From Streptomyces bathyalis (GTDB lineage: Bacteria; Actinomycetota; Actinomycetes; Streptomycetales; Streptomycetaceae): a stretch of 64,000 nucleotides of DNA. Below the pieces are notes generated by a model. The model was not told where the DNA came from and did not search any database. It saw only the letters and a program-made list of their open reading frames with translations. The stretch is taken from contig NZ_CP048882.1 in assembly GCF_015910445.1 (NCBI RefSeq), positions 7,251,501 through 7,315,500 on the forward strand, written 5' to 3'. Both the position numbers and the translations under genes were made by a program. Position 1 is the first letter of the stretch, and each line of letters starts with the position of its first letter. This document shows positions 17,148 to 26,714 of the stretch, one piece after another.

Positions 17148-18841
17148 GACAGTCCGACGATCTCGCTGTTCTCGTCGAGGTCGATGCGCGCCGCGGCAGG
17201 TTTGCTGCCGAGTCCCGGCATGGTGCGCATGGCACCGCACAGGGGATAGACGAACCCGGCGCCGGCGGAGGCGCGGACCTCGCGGACAGGGAGCCGCCAG
17301 CCGGTGGGGGCACCCTTGAGGGCGGCATCCGAGGAGATCGAGAGGTGGGTCTTGGCGATGCAGACGGGGAGGTTGCTGAAGCCGGCGCGTTCGTAGGTGT
17401 CGAGTTGGCGTTCCGCCGCGGAGGTGTAGTCGACGCCGTCGGCGCCGTAGACCCTTGTTGCGACCGTCTCGATCTTTTCGCGCAGGGTGGCGGCGTCGGG
17501 GTAGAGGAGCTGGAACTTCGACGGCTCCTCGCACGCTTCGGCGACGGCTTCGGCCAACTCCGTGGCGCCGCGTCCGCCGTCCGCGAAGTTGGTGCACACC
17601 GCCGACTTCGCACCCATCTCGGCAGCGATCTTCTGGATCACCTGGTGTTCCGAGGGGTGGTCGGTCGGGAACGCGTTGATCGCGACCACGGCCGGGATGC
17701 CGTGCATCCGGATGTTGTCGATCTGCTTGCGCAGGTTCTCCGCCCCGAGTGCGACGTCGTCGGGGTTCTCCGCCAGCAGTTCCGGGGAGAGTTCCTTGCC
17801 GGCGACGATCTTGTAGTTGCCCGAATGGGCCTTGAGCGCGCGGACCGTGGCCACGACGACGGCCGCGTCGGGGGCCTCGCCGGATGTGCGGCACTTGATG
17901 TTGAAGAACCGCTCCGCACCCATGTCCGCTCCGAACCCGGCCTCGGTCACATGGAATTCGGAACAGCGCAGGCCGATCGAGTCAGCGATCACCGAGGAGT
18001 TGCCGGTGGCGATGTTGCCGAAGGGGCCTGCATGCACGAGGACAGGGGTGTTCTCCAAGGTCTGCATCAGATTGGGCTTGATCGCTTCCCGCATGATCAC
18101 AGCCATCGATCCCGCGGCCTGCAGCTGTTCGGCGGTGACAGGGTCGCCGCCGCGGGTGTAGCCGACTACGATCCGCCCCAGCCGCGCCCGCAGATCAGGC
18201 AGCGACGTGGTCAGCCCCAGCACAGCCATCACCTCGCTGGCAGCGGTGATGTCGAACCCGGTCTGCCGCGGCACCCCGTCCGCCCGCGACCCCAGCCCGA
18301 CGATGACGTTGCGCAGTGCGCGGTCGTTGACGTCGAGCACGCGGCGCCATGTGATCTGGTGCGGGTCCAGGTCCAAGTCGTTGCCCTGGAACAGGTGGTT
18401 GTCGATCGTCGCGGACAGCAGATTGTGCGCCGCGGTCACGGCGTGGGAGTCCCCGGTGAGGTGCAGGTTCAGCAGCTCCATCGGAACGACCTGGGAATAG
18501 CCACCTCCCGCGGCGCCGCCCTTGATCCCGAACGTCGGCCCCATCGACGGCTGCCGGATCGCGATCGACGCCTTCCTCCCGATGTGCGCGAACGCCTGGC
18601 CGAGTCCCACCGTGGTGGTCGTCTTGCCTTCGCCCAACGGCGTCGGGGTGATCGCCGATACGACCACGTACTTGCCGCGAGGGCGGTCGGCGAGGTCGTC
18701 CAGCGCCTCCAGCCGCACCTTGCACACGTCGTCGCCGTACGCCTGCAGCGACCGGCTGCTCAGACCCATCCCATTGGCCACATCCTCGATCGGCTTCAAC
18801 GCCGCCGAGCGAGCGATATCGAGGTCACTGGGAAACGCCAT
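17144..18841 (-). CDS. fhs: Formate--tetrahydrofolate ligase
   Basis: 565 residues, close to the usual 555-560. It makes 10-formyl-THF from formate, THF and ATP in the cytoplasm. The ATP loop PTPLGEGKTTTTVGLG (about 66-81) and the family stretches KGGAAGGGYSQV, GNIATGNSSVIAD and EAGFGADMGAERF are present. ATG 18841 is chosen over the adjacent ATG 18844 because AAGGAG then lies 6 nt upstream. Coupled to the FchA-like gene downstream, it gives a salvage route from formate to methenyl-THF alongside any FolD elsewhere. Confidence 0.96.
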   Translation of the reverse strand: MAFPSDLDIARSAALKPIEDVANGMGLSSRSLQAYGDDVCKVRLEALDDLADRPRGKYVVVSAITPTPLGEGKTTTTVGLGQAFAHIGRKASIAIRQPSMGPTFGIKGGAAGGGYSQVVPMELLNLHLTGDSHAVTAAHNLLSATIDNHLFQGNDLDLDPHQITWRRVLDVNDRALRNVIVGLGSRADGVPRQTGFDITAASEVMAVLGLTTSLPDLRARLGRIVVGYTRGGDPVTAEQLQAAGSMAVIMREAIKPNLMQTLENTPVLVHAGPFGNIATGNSSVIADSIGLRCSEFHVTEAGFGADMGAERFFNIKCRTSGEAPDAAVVVATVRALKAHSGNYKIVAGKELSPELLAENPDDVALGAENLRKQIDNIRMHGIPAVVAINAFPTDHPSEHQVIQKIAAEMGAKSAVCTNFADGGRGATELAEAVAEACEEPSKFQLLYPDAATLREKIETVATRVYGADGVDYTSAAERQLDTYERAGFSNLPVCIAKTHLSISSDAALKGAPTGWRLPVREVRASAGAGFVYPLCGAMRTMPGLGSKPAAARIDLDENSEIVGLS

Positions 18842-18844
18842 CAT

Positions 18845-19192
18845 CGGCTCCTTACGAAGGTGGTGCGAGAAAGAGGCGGCAGCCCCAACGGAGGTCCCTG
18901 CCCGAAGTTGAGCAAACCTTGCAGGTTCATCCATGATCGGGACGAGAACTCATCATGTGGCGACAGTGAATCCGTACACGCGGCCCGCGTCCGCGGTGGC
19001 GTCACCACGGGTAGTGACCGCAGCGTTTCACAGTGCAGGAACGGGCTGCCCGGTGCTGGTTCCTCGGGGTGGGCCCGGTTTCATCATGGGGATCACTGCG
19101 TCGTCGACGGAGGCTGCAGCCCGGTCTGGCCTGGCCCGGCCTGACCGGCGCCGAGCGCTGGTCGGTCGCAGGTGTGGGCGCTCTCCAGCCGC
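18845..19192. other. Long leader/intergenic region upstream of fhs
   Basis: 348 nt between the small membrane-protein gene and fhs, both on the minus strand. It holds a short hairpin AACCT-TGC-AGGTT at 18915-18927 and no convincing gene. I compared it by eye with glycine- and THF-riboswitch cores and did not recognise one. Confidence 0.3.
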
Positions 19193-19498
19193 TCAAGTCC
19201 GTTGTGGCTTCTCCGGCTCATCGGCGACCGCGGTGCGGCTGCGGCGGCCCAGCAGGGCGGTTCCCAGGATGACCAGGCCGATCGCGACGAGCTTGGCGGC
19301 CTGGTAGTAGCCGGTTGCAGGTTCGTCCGGGGTGAAGGGCAGCCATGACAGCCCTGCGGCAGGGGCGAGGAAGGTCCAGGCTGCCGCGATTCCACCGACG
19401 ACGATCAGGGTGAGGGCGCCCAGCATCCCGAGTCCCGCCCACCAAGGGGCCTGTGGGTGTGCCTGCTCTCCGGTCTTCTCAACGTCCTTGTCGTTCAT
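19193..19498 (-). CDS. Small two-pass membrane protein
   Basis: 101 residues. Two hydrophobic segments (WWAGLGMLGALTLIVVGGIA and AAKLVAIGLVILGTALLG) are separated by a loop containing SWLPFTPDEPATGYY, and both ends are polar. The open frame extends upstream, but ATG 19498 has AGGAG 8 nt upstream and begins the sensible protein. Function unknown. It follows the flavin oxidase gene with a gap of about 115 nt. Confidence 0.65.
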   Translation of the reverse strand: MNDKDVEKTGEQAHPQAPWWAGLGMLGALTLIVVGGIAAAWTFLAPAAGLSWLPFTPDEPATGYYQAAKLVAIGLVILGTALLGRRSRTAVADEPEKPQRT

Positions 19499-19613
19499 GG
19501 TCGTTCTCCTGTGGGGGGGCGGGCGACGGTTGCCGGGGAGGACGCGGGCTCCAGTCACTGCGGTTCGCCGGCGCGGGTTCCCGGGTTCACGCGGCGGGGG
19601 CCGGAGACGGCGG

Positions 19614-21068
19614 TCAGGGAATGTCGTACGAGGTGTCGAGCAGGTCGTCATCTGCGAGGCGCTGCTTGAAGGAAGTGAGCCGCGCTCCGTCGGGGTTGAG
19701 GCTCTCGGCGACCTTCAGTCCGGAGTACAGGGCGCTCTCCTGCAGGTCCGTGATCGTGGTGAAGCTCCCTGCGAAGTAGAGGTTCCGCTCGCCCTGGTGG
19801 GCCATCATGTCGCGTGCCGCGCGCAGACTGCGGGGGGTGGACAAGGGGTGCCGGAAGCGGCGTTCGGCGAGGACTTCGGCGGGATCGGTGGCGCGGTGCG
19901 CGGCCCAGCTCTTGAAGATGCTGGGTCTGGACGCAAGGTCCTGGGTGCCGTGGTAGGCGCCGATCCAGATCGAGGTCTCACAGTGCCGGCCGTCCGCGGC
20001 GGCGTTCTGGACGGACCAGTAGCCCTTGTCGGCGGGCATGTAGTGCGGGTCGCGATGGATGACGAGGCGCGTGGGGTGGTACTCGTGCGCGCCGAGGTAC
20101 TCGGCGATGTGCCCCAGGCCGGGGAGGTCGGTGAAGAAGTTCTTGGAGACGGGCGGCGGGGCGCTGACGACGACGGCGTCGTACGGGCCGTGGCGGCCGG
20201 AGGCGGTGCGGACGTGCCAGGTCCCGGACCGCTCCTCCAGGCGCTCCACTGCGGCACGCGTGAGAACGTTCGTGTTCTCACAGGTGTCGAGGAGCATCCG
20301 CAGATAACCCTCCAGGCCCACCGTGGAGTTGTAGGTGTGGACGGGCTCGAAGATGGTCTCGGGGAAGGTCTTCGCGAACGACGACAGGTGGGCCCGGGCC
20401 GACTGGGTGCGTACGAGTTCGGTGTCGCCGCAGGTCAGTGAGGACAGCCAGGGTGTGAGGATGTCGCGCTTGTAGTCGTCGTCGATGTCCAGCCCGTCGA
20501 GCCACTCGCCCATCGGGGTCTCCCATGGGGCATCGGGCTCGGTCATCTTCCGTGCTTCTCCGGTGAAGGTGAGGAAGCGCAGCGCTGCGGGGAGGTCGTC
20601 CAGGGCGTGGTCCGAGCCGAAGCGGGCCTTGCCCGTGCCGGCGTCGAAGATCGTGAGGCTTGCCGGGCCCTCGATCACCTTGCTCGTCGCGGGGTCGTCG
20701 GTACGCGCGCCGATCTCGGCGAGGAACGACCAGTACAGCGGGTGGGTGTTGGGGTGGAAGAACTCGGCCCCGATGTCGACGGCGTAGCTCCTGTCCCCTT
20801 CGGTGACGGAGACAGTGTCGGCGTGTCCGCCGATCTTGTCGCGCGACTCGAAGAGGTCGACCTGCCACGCCGAATCGCAGAAGTAGGCGGAGGCGATGCC
20901 CGATGCGCCCGCACCGATGACCGCCAGCCGCTTGCGCGGCGCTCCCTTCTTCCGTCCCTGCTGACCGGCGTGAAGTGTTCCCGGCTTGAGCAGTCCCAGG
21001 GAGGCGATCCCCAGCACGCCGTTCCGCAGGACCGATCGACGCCTCAGTGGGTGCATCGAGCCCAGCAT
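19614..21068 (-). CDS. FAD-dependent amine-oxidase-like oxidoreductase, probably Tat-exported
   Basis: 484 residues. The FAD-binding loop AVIGAGASGIASAY (about 49-62) and FESRDKIGGHADTV are those of the flavin amine oxidase superfamily, and the C-terminal ERNLYFAGSFTTITDLQESA closes the FAD site. The N-terminus LRRRSVLRNGVLGIASLGLL looks like a twin-arginine signal, so the enzyme may act outside the membrane. ATG 21068 has GAGGAG just upstream; ATG 21056 is possible. Related proteins often sit near cyclopropane-lipid or DUF1365 genes, but none is here. The substrate is unknown. Confidence 0.8.
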   Translation of the reverse strand: MLGSMHPLRRRSVLRNGVLGIASLGLLKPGTLHAGQQGRKKGAPRKRLAVIGAGASGIASAYFCDSAWQVDLFESRDKIGGHADTVSVTEGDRSYAVDIGAEFFHPNTHPLYWSFLAEIGARTDDPATSKVIEGPASLTIFDAGTGKARFGSDHALDDLPAALRFLTFTGEARKMTEPDAPWETPMGEWLDGLDIDDDYKRDILTPWLSSLTCGDTELVRTQSARAHLSSFAKTFPETIFEPVHTYNSTVGLEGYLRMLLDTCENTNVLTRAAVERLEERSGTWHVRTASGRHGPYDAVVVSAPPPVSKNFFTDLPGLGHIAEYLGAHEYHPTRLVIHRDPHYMPADKGYWSVQNAAADGRHCETSIWIGAYHGTQDLASRPSIFKSWAAHRATDPAEVLAERRFRHPLSTPRSLRAARDMMAHQGERNLYFAGSFTTITDLQESALYSGLKVAESLNPDGARLTSFKQRLADDDLLDTSYDIP

Positions 21069-21575
21069 GACCCTCCTCGTATTGGTACGGACCTTTAAAG
21101 GGGCTCATGCTACTGGCACGGGCCGGGCAGCGGTGCAGACGGTCCCGAACGCCTCTCCAGCGACGGCGCTGAAGGCTCCATTGCCGCGCCACCACCGCCT
21201 CGACGTCGCAGAGTTCCCACGGTTCCCTCTGAGGTGATCTCGCGCCTCTGTGAGGTCAAGTCATCGACGACGTCAGCCTGTTCGCTACGGAGCTCGGAAC
21301 AGCAGGCCTACAACTGCGATCGCGGCCCCGCGGGACCCACCGCCCCGCCCCTCGCGGACCGGACCCCTTGCGAACTCGTTCGGCAGCAAGCCTCGACCTC
21401 ACCGACGGGGTCTCCATCGGCCGCACGCGCCCGACTTCTTGGAGCGGCTGCTGGAAAAGGCATCGACGGGACCGTGGGGACCATCGATTTTTTCCTCTGG
21501 TTGGGACCGAGATGGCCACCTACGCTGCTGCGCACCCCGGCTACTGGGAGATTCCCCGCTGATGTAGGAGCATCG
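21069..21575. other. Divergent intergenic region between the flavin oxidase and MHS permease
   Basis: 507 nt without a supported gene. CCTTTAAAGG at 21092-21101 is a perfect palindrome close to the oxidase start and may be an operator or part of its leader. The side nearest the permease contains a run of T residues at about 21487-21493. Open frames here have no family features and are rejected as genes. Confidence 0.35.
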
Positions 21576-22919
21576 ATGGCAACCACGATTGCGGATGACC
21601 GGACAACGCAAAAAGGTCTACGACGGAGTGTCATCGCCGGGTCGATCGGCGTCCTCGTCCACTGGTTCGACTGGGCGGTCTACGCCTATATGGCCACCAC
21701 GGTGGCGGACATCTTCTTCCCCAACCAGGACGGCACGGCCAGCCTTCTCTCCGTTTTCGCCGTTTTCGCCATCGCGTTCTTTGTCCGGCCCCTCGGATCG
21801 GTCATCTTCGGCCACCTTGGTGATCGCTTCGGACGCAAGAAGACCCTCTCCATGGTCATCATTTCCATGGCTGCCGGAACTCTGCTGCTCGGTCTGATTC
21901 CGGGCTACGACACGATCGGTGTGACGGCGCCGATACTTCTCGTCGTCGCCCGGATCATTCAGGGTCTCGCCGCCGGTGGTGAGTTCGGTTCGGCCGCTGC
22001 CTTTCTCGCGGAGTACTCCCCGGCGAAGCGCCGTGGTCTGGGGACCTCATCCATCGAGGTCGGTTCCGTACTCGGCTTCCTGCTCGCGTCATTCGTCGTG
22101 TGGGCGCTCCACGCGACGTTGAGCGAAGAGGCGATCATCGACGGCGGCTGGCGTATTCCCTTCCTCCTGACGGTTCCCCTGGCCCTCGTCGGCCTCTACA
22201 TCCGGCTGAAGGTCGAGGACACCCCGGAGTACCGCGCTCTGGAAGAGCTCGACACCATCCCGGCGTCGCCCGTCACCGAGGTTTTCAAGAACAACCGCAA
22301 GCAGTTCTTCCAGACCATCGGTATCGAGACCTTCATGAACTGCACGTTCTACGTGGTGCTGGTCTACCTCCTCACCTACCAGGAGGAGATCGTGGGGCTG
22401 CACCCGGATCAGGCCGCTCTGCTCTCGACGGCCGCGTCACTGGTCGCCATCGCCCTCATCCCGCTCTCCGGCATCGCCTCCGACCGCGTGGGGCGCCGGC
22501 CGGTCCTCCTTGGCGCTGCCGGGCTGCTCATCGTGGGTGCCGTGCCCCTGTTCCTCCTCATGCGCCAAGGCTCCGAGTCCGCTGCCTTCGCGGCGACCGC
22601 CGGCCTTGCCGCCATTCTGGCGATCATCCTGGGCACGCACTCCGCGACCGTCGCCGAGCTCTTCCCCACCCGCACCCGGCAGAGCGGTCTGTCCATGGCC
22701 TACGCGATTGCCGGTGCCGCCTTCGCCGGCACCCTGCCGTACATCAACACGTGGCTCATCTCGGCAACGGATGACCCGATGATCCCGGCGTACACCCTCA
22801 TCGTCGTCGGCATCGTGGGCCTGCTGACGGTCCTGACGATCCCGGAGACCAAGGGCACCGACCTCCTCCATGAGTCCGATGTCTCCGCAGGAGGCCGCCC
22901 TTCTGCACCCGTACGCTGA
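21576..22919 (+). CDS. MHS-family (MFS) organic-acid/osmolyte:proton symporter
   Basis: 447 residues with about 12 membrane segments. The loop HLGDRFGRKKTL after segment 2 and the AAGGEFGSAAAFLAEYSP stretch are typical of the metabolite:H+ symporter family (ProP, KgtP, ShiA relatives). ATG 21576 has AGGAG 5 nt upstream; the frame continues upstream but without a ribosome site. It is the first gene of the catabolic island and is followed by a LysR regulator, so it probably imports the island's substrate, a small organic acid or zwitterion. Confidence 0.88.
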   Translation: MATTIADDRTTQKGLRRSVIAGSIGVLVHWFDWAVYAYMATTVADIFFPNQDGTASLLSVFAVFAIAFFVRPLGSVIFGHLGDRFGRKKTLSMVIISMAAGTLLLGLIPGYDTIGVTAPILLVVARIIQGLAAGGEFGSAAAFLAEYSPAKRRGLGTSSIEVGSVLGFLLASFVVWALHATLSEEAIIDGGWRIPFLLTVPLALVGLYIRLKVEDTPEYRALEELDTIPASPVTEVFKNNRKQFFQTIGIETFMNCTFYVVLVYLLTYQEEIVGLHPDQAALLSTAASLVAIALIPLSGIASDRVGRRPVLLGAAGLLIVGAVPLFLLMRQGSESAAFAATAGLAAILAIILGTHSATVAELFPTRTRQSGLSMAYAIAGAAFAGTLPYINTWLISATDDPMIPAYTLIVVGIVGLLTVLTIPETKGTDLLHESDVSAGGRPSAPVR

Positions 22920-22986
22920 GCAGCAGCGATGCAGGCGGCCGACAGGCCGGGCCGCTGTCGGTGCACCGTGGCGGACGGGAGTGCTC

Positions 22987-23910
22987 ATGATCAACGTGAC
23001 CCTGCGACAGCTCGACTACCTGGTCGCAGTCGCTGAGCACGGGACGGTAACTGCCGCGGCGCAGGCACTCCATCTCTCGCAGTCGACGGTGTCCTCCGCG
23101 ATCGCCGACCTCGAGCGCGTCCTCAAGATCAACCTGTTCGTGCGGCACGCCCGGGGACTCTCGCTCACCCGTGACGGCCAGATGGTCCTCGCCGAGGCCC
23201 GGCGCCTGCTGCGGGAGGTCTCGAGCCTGGAGCGCCGCGTGGCCGGTCTGAGCGGGGAGTTGGCAGGGGAACTTCACATCGGTTGCTATTCGACGATCGC
23301 GCCCCTCCTGCTTCCCGCCATCGTCACCGAGTTCATGCTCCATTACCCGGCCGTGGACGTGAATTTCTCGGAAGGGTCGCAGCACGCGCTCCTGGAACAG
23401 ATGGAACAGGGCAGGAGCGACGTGGCCGTCATGTACGCGTACCGATTCCGGAACCATTTGACGGACCTCGGCCACACCGCCACCAAGCTGACGGCCGTGC
23501 CGCCCTACGTCCTGCTGCATCCTGAGCACAGCCTTGCCCAGGCGGACACCGTGGCATTGCGTGAACTGGCGGACGAGCCCTATATCCTCTTCGACCTCGA
23601 ACCGGGCGGGCAGTACTTCCTCTCCGTCTTCGATGCGGAGGGCGTGACGCCCAACATCCGGTTCCGCACGCCCAATTCCGAGCTCGTGCGCTGCCTGGTC
23701 GCAAGGGGTGCGGGATATTCGCTGCTGAGTCAGCGGCCGAAGACGACGGTCAGTTACGAGGGCCTGCCGTACGTGGCCAAGGAACTCACGGTCAAACACG
23801 AGGGATTGGATGTCGTCGCGGTCACGCCGGGCGATCGCATGCCCAGCAAACGGGTCGCGACTTTCATCGAGATGGCCGTGCGTCTCCTCAGGCCCGAGGT
23901 ATTGAGATAA
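22987..23910 (+). CDS. LysR-family transcriptional regulator
   Basis: 307 residues. Winged helix-turn-helix at residues about 5-62 (LRQLDYLVAVAEHGTVTAAA, LHLSQSTVSSAIADLERVL), then an effector-binding domain. ATG 22987 is preceded by GGGAG with a 5-nt spacer. It follows the MHS permease on the same strand (67 nt gap) and precedes the monooxygenase gene, so it is the nearest candidate regulator for the permease, monooxygenase, RidA, DUF1028 and M20 genes. The effector is probably the imported substrate, which is inference. Confidence 0.92.
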   Translation: MINVTLRQLDYLVAVAEHGTVTAAAQALHLSQSTVSSAIADLERVLKINLFVRHARGLSLTRDGQMVLAEARRLLREVSSLERRVAGLSGELAGELHIGCYSTIAPLLLPAIVTEFMLHYPAVDVNFSEGSQHALLEQMEQGRSDVAVMYAYRFRNHLTDLGHTATKLTAVPPYVLLHPEHSLAQADTVALRELADEPYILFDLEPGGQYFLSVFDAEGVTPNIRFRTPNSELVRCLVARGAGYSLLSQRPKTTVSYEGLPYVAKELTVKHEGLDVVAVTPGDRMPSKRVATFIEMAVRLLRPEVLR

Positions 23911-24212
23911 CCGAAGGGACCTACGGAAATCCATTCTGGCTGACCACACCGCTTCTCCGTACCTTGGTGAACACCCACCGGGGGCAATGTCGTGGAGACA
24001 AGGAAGCCGAGCAAGTGCTGTGCGATGAAGCAGAACCCGTCGAGTTCCTGAGCGTCTCGACACCGGTATCGCCGACAGGCCGGAACGGCAGACGTTCCTC
24101 ACCCCACCTCGCCGATGCCTTCGCCGGTGGCAAGACAAAGTGAGTCCAGTCCTGCCCGGACGAGTCGCCAACTGGCGGTGCAACAGCTGATATCGAGTGG
24201 AGGTACGTACGG
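23911..24212. other. Intergenic region upstream of the monooxygenase gene
   Basis: 302 nt with no gene seen. GGAGG lies 9-10 nt before ATG 24213. It probably holds the promoter of the monooxygenase operon and any LysR site, but no clear palindrome stands out. Confidence 0.3.
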
Positions 24213-25478
24213 ATGTCGAGCACAGCGACGGAAGTTCTCGTCGTGGGCGGGGGCCAGGCCGGGATCGCGATGAGCGAGCACCTCGGTAACCACGGCGTCC
24301 CGCACATCGTCCTGGAGCGCGACCGAGTCGCCGAGCGGTGGCGGACGTCCCGTTGGGACTCGCTCGTGGCCAACGGCCCTGCGTGGCATGACCGTTTCCC
24401 GAACCTGGAATTCCCGTGCGCACCCGACGCCTTCCCCACGAAGGAAGAGGTGGCTGCCTATCTGGCGGAGTACGCGGAGAAGATCAACGCTCCGATCCGC
24501 ACCGGGGTCGAGGTGATCTCCGTGACCAAGAACATCGGCGAGCCCGGATTCCGCGCGGCGACGTCGGAGGGCACCATCGACGCCCGCTACGTGGTTGCCG
24601 CAACGGGTCCCTTCCAGAAGCCGGTGATCCCGGCCGTCGTACCTGACGCTGCCCGCATCCATCAGATCCACTCGAGCGCTTACTGCAACCCGCGGCAGCT
24701 GCCGGAAGGGGCCGTCCTCGTGATCGGGGCCGGGTCCTCCGGGGTGCAGATCGCCGACGAACTCAGAGGGTCGGGCCGCGAGGTCTACCTCGCGGTCAGC
24801 CCGCACGACCGGCCCCCGCGACGCTACCGAGGCCGTGACTTCGTCTGGTGGCTCGGCGTCCTCAACAAGTGGGAGGCGGCAACGCCGCCCCAGGGCGCCG
24901 AGCACGTCACCATCGCCGTCAGCGGCGCCCGCGGCGGTCACACCGTCGACTTCCGCAACCTCGCCGCGGACGGCATCACGCTGGTCGGGACGGCCGAGTC
25001 CTACGAGGACGGGAAGATCCGGTTCGCTCCGGACCTCAAGCAGAACATCGCCCAGGGTGACGCCAACTACCTGTCACTGCTCCAGGAGGCCGACGCCTAC
25101 ATCGAACGCAACGGACTCGACCTGCCGGAGGAGCCAGGGGCCCACCACCTTCAGCCCGATCCGGAGTGCGTGACGGACCCCCTGCTCGAACTCGACCTCG
25201 CCGAGGCGGGCGTGACCTCGATCGTCTGGGCCACAGGCTTCACACAGGACTACAGCTGGCTGAAGGTCGACGCGTTCGACGAGAAGGGGCGACCGCAGCA
25301 CCGTCGTGGCATCTCGTCCGAGCCTGGCGTCTTCTTCCTCGGCCTGCCGTGGCAGTCACGGCGCGGATCGAGCTTCATCTGGGGTGTCTGGCACGACGCG
25401 GGTTTCCTCGCCGACCACATCATGATCCGCCGGTCCTACCGCGCCTACAACTCCGCGGGGGCGGCGGCGACCGTGTAG
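24213..25478 (+). CDS. FAD/NAD(P)-dependent flavin monooxygenase (CzcO/FMO-like)
   Basis: 421 residues with two dinucleotide loops: VVGGGQAGIAMSE for FAD near residue 12 and VIGAGSSGVQIADEL for NAD(P)H near residue 172. Between them lies IHQIHSSAYCNP, at the place of the FMO fingerprint, and later WATGFTQDY. Such enzymes oxygenate N or S atoms or carry out Baeyer-Villiger ring and ketone oxidation. It stands before a RidA gene, an arrangement that would suit an oxidation producing a reactive imine or enamine. The substrate is unknown. Confidence 0.87.
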   Translation: MSSTATEVLVVGGGQAGIAMSEHLGNHGVPHIVLERDRVAERWRTSRWDSLVANGPAWHDRFPNLEFPCAPDAFPTKEEVAAYLAEYAEKINAPIRTGVEVISVTKNIGEPGFRAATSEGTIDARYVVAATGPFQKPVIPAVVPDAARIHQIHSSAYCNPRQLPEGAVLVIGAGSSGVQIADELRGSGREVYLAVSPHDRPPRRYRGRDFVWWLGVLNKWEAATPPQGAEHVTIAVSGARGGHTVDFRNLAADGITLVGTAESYEDGKIRFAPDLKQNIAQGDANYLSLLQEADAYIERNGLDLPEEPGAHHLQPDPECVTDPLLELDLAEAGVTSIVWATGFTQDYSWLKVDAFDEKGRPQHRRGISSEPGVFFLGLPWQSRRGSSFIWGVWHDAGFLADHIMIRRSYRAYNSAGAAATV

Positions 25479-25632
25479 CCGGAGCCGCCCGCTGCGTCAC
25501 CTCCGGGCGGCCCCTCGGTCACCCGTCAGCCACGCCACCCACCTGCCCGCCGGCTTCAATTCAGAGGTCTCGAACGGCCGCTCAGCGCCTTGCAGTTCGG
25601 CCCGGGAGCTCCCAAGAGATCGGGGAACGCTC

Positions 25633-26049
25633 ATGAAGCACACCAGGATCCGTACCTTCAACACCAAGGACACCTACCCCGAGCAGAACCTCGACAACGA
25701 TCTGTGCCAGGCCGTCGTCGCCGGTGGCGTCGTATATCTGCGGGGTCAGATCGGGCAGGATCTGGAGACCCGCGAGAGCGTGGGCATCGGCGACGTCGAG
25801 GCCCAGGCGGAGAAGGCGATGTCCAACATCGCCATGCTTCTGGAAGAGGCCGGCGGTGAGCTCCAGGACATCGTCAAGGTCGTCGTCTACCTCACGGACG
25901 TCCGCTACCGCGAGACCGTGTACCGCGTGATGGGGCGTTGGCTCAAGGGTGTCTTCCCGGTCTCGACCGGCATTGTCGTCCAGGCGCTCGCCCGTCCCGA
26001 GTGGCTCGTCGAGATCGACGCCACGGCCGTACTCGGGGAGCGCGCATGA
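25633..26049 (+). CDS. RidA/YjgF-family imine/enamine deaminase
   Basis: 138 residues with the RidA fold pattern: GGVVYLRGQIGQD, DIVKVVVYLTDV and the signature ARPEWLVEIDATAV, in which Arg121 and Glu127 match the substrate-binding and catalytic residues of active RidA proteins. RidA hydrolyses reactive imines or enamines to ketones and ammonia. The stop overlaps the next start (ATGA, 26046-26049). In this cluster it would take the product of an oxidation or lyase step. Confidence 0.92.
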   Translation: MKHTRIRTFNTKDTYPEQNLDNDLCQAVVAGGVVYLRGQIGQDLETRESVGIGDVEAQAEKAMSNIAMLLEEAGGELQDIVKVVVYLTDVRYRETVYRVMGRWLKGVFPVSTGIVVQALARPEWLVEIDATAVLGERA

Positions 26050-26714
26050 CGTTCTCCATCCTGGCCAGGGACGACTCAGGCGCCTTCGGAATGGCGGTCA
26101 CGTCGTCCTCTCCCTGCGTGGCTGCGCGCTGCCTTCACCTTCGCTGTGGTGTGGGAGTCGTGGCCTCCCAGAACATCACCGACCCCCGGTTCGGTGACTG
26201 GCTCCTCGACAGGCTCGCCGAGGGGGACGCGGCGGACGAGGCTCTGGCAAGGCTCCGCGAGCACGATGACACGATGGACTACCGCCAGGTCGCCGTCATC
26301 GGGGTTCAGGGCGCTCCGGCAGTCCATTCCGGCGGGCGGACCCTCGGGGTGCACCACTCGCGAACGTCGGAGCATGCGGTGGCCGCGGGCAATCTGCTCG
26401 ACAGTACGGGTGTCGTCGACGCCGTCCTGAAGGGTTTCGAGTCCACCGCCGGAGAGTTGGAGCGGCGACTGCTCACAGCGCTGAAGTCCGGTCTGGCTGC
26501 CGGTGGCGAAGCCGGCGATCTCCACTCGGCCGGACTCGCGGTCGTTCGCGATGCCGGGTGGCGCGAGACCGACCTCCGCGTCGACTGGAGCGAGACTCCG
26601 ATCTCCGATCTGGAGGCGCTGCTGGAGATGTGGCTGCCGCAGTGCCGGGACTACGTGACGCGCGGCATCGACCCCAGCACGGCCCCGGCGTACGGGGTGC
26701 CCGGCGATGAGTGA
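26046..26714 (+). CDS. DUF1028 family (Ntn-hydrolase-like) protein
   Basis: 222 residues of the DUF1028 family: the N-terminal MTFSILARDDSGAFGMAVTS, then CGVGVVASQNITDP and the C-terminal DLRVDWSE. The family has an Ntn-hydrolase-type fold and unknown activity. It often occurs beside RidA and amidohydrolase genes. The start ATG overlaps the RidA stop and the end overlaps the M20 gene by 8 nt, so the three are one translationally coupled unit and probably one pathway. Confidence 0.88.
   Translation: MTFSILARDDSGAFGMAVTSSSPCVAARCLHLRCGVGVVASQNITDPRFGDWLLDRLAEGDAADEALARLREHDDTMDYRQVAVIGVQGAPAVHSGGRTLGVHHSRTSEHAVAAGNLLDSTGVVDAVLKGFESTAGELERRLLTALKSGLAAGGEAGDLHSAGLAVVRDAGWRETDLRVDWSETPISDLEALLEMWLPQCRDYVTRGIDPSTAPAYGVPGDE

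Noticed and set aside
18845..19192. Possible riboswitch (glycine or THF type) upstream of fhs
   Set aside because: I could not match a known conserved core or pairing pattern; only a short AACCT-TGC-AGGTT hairpin is seen. A covariance-model search would be decisive.
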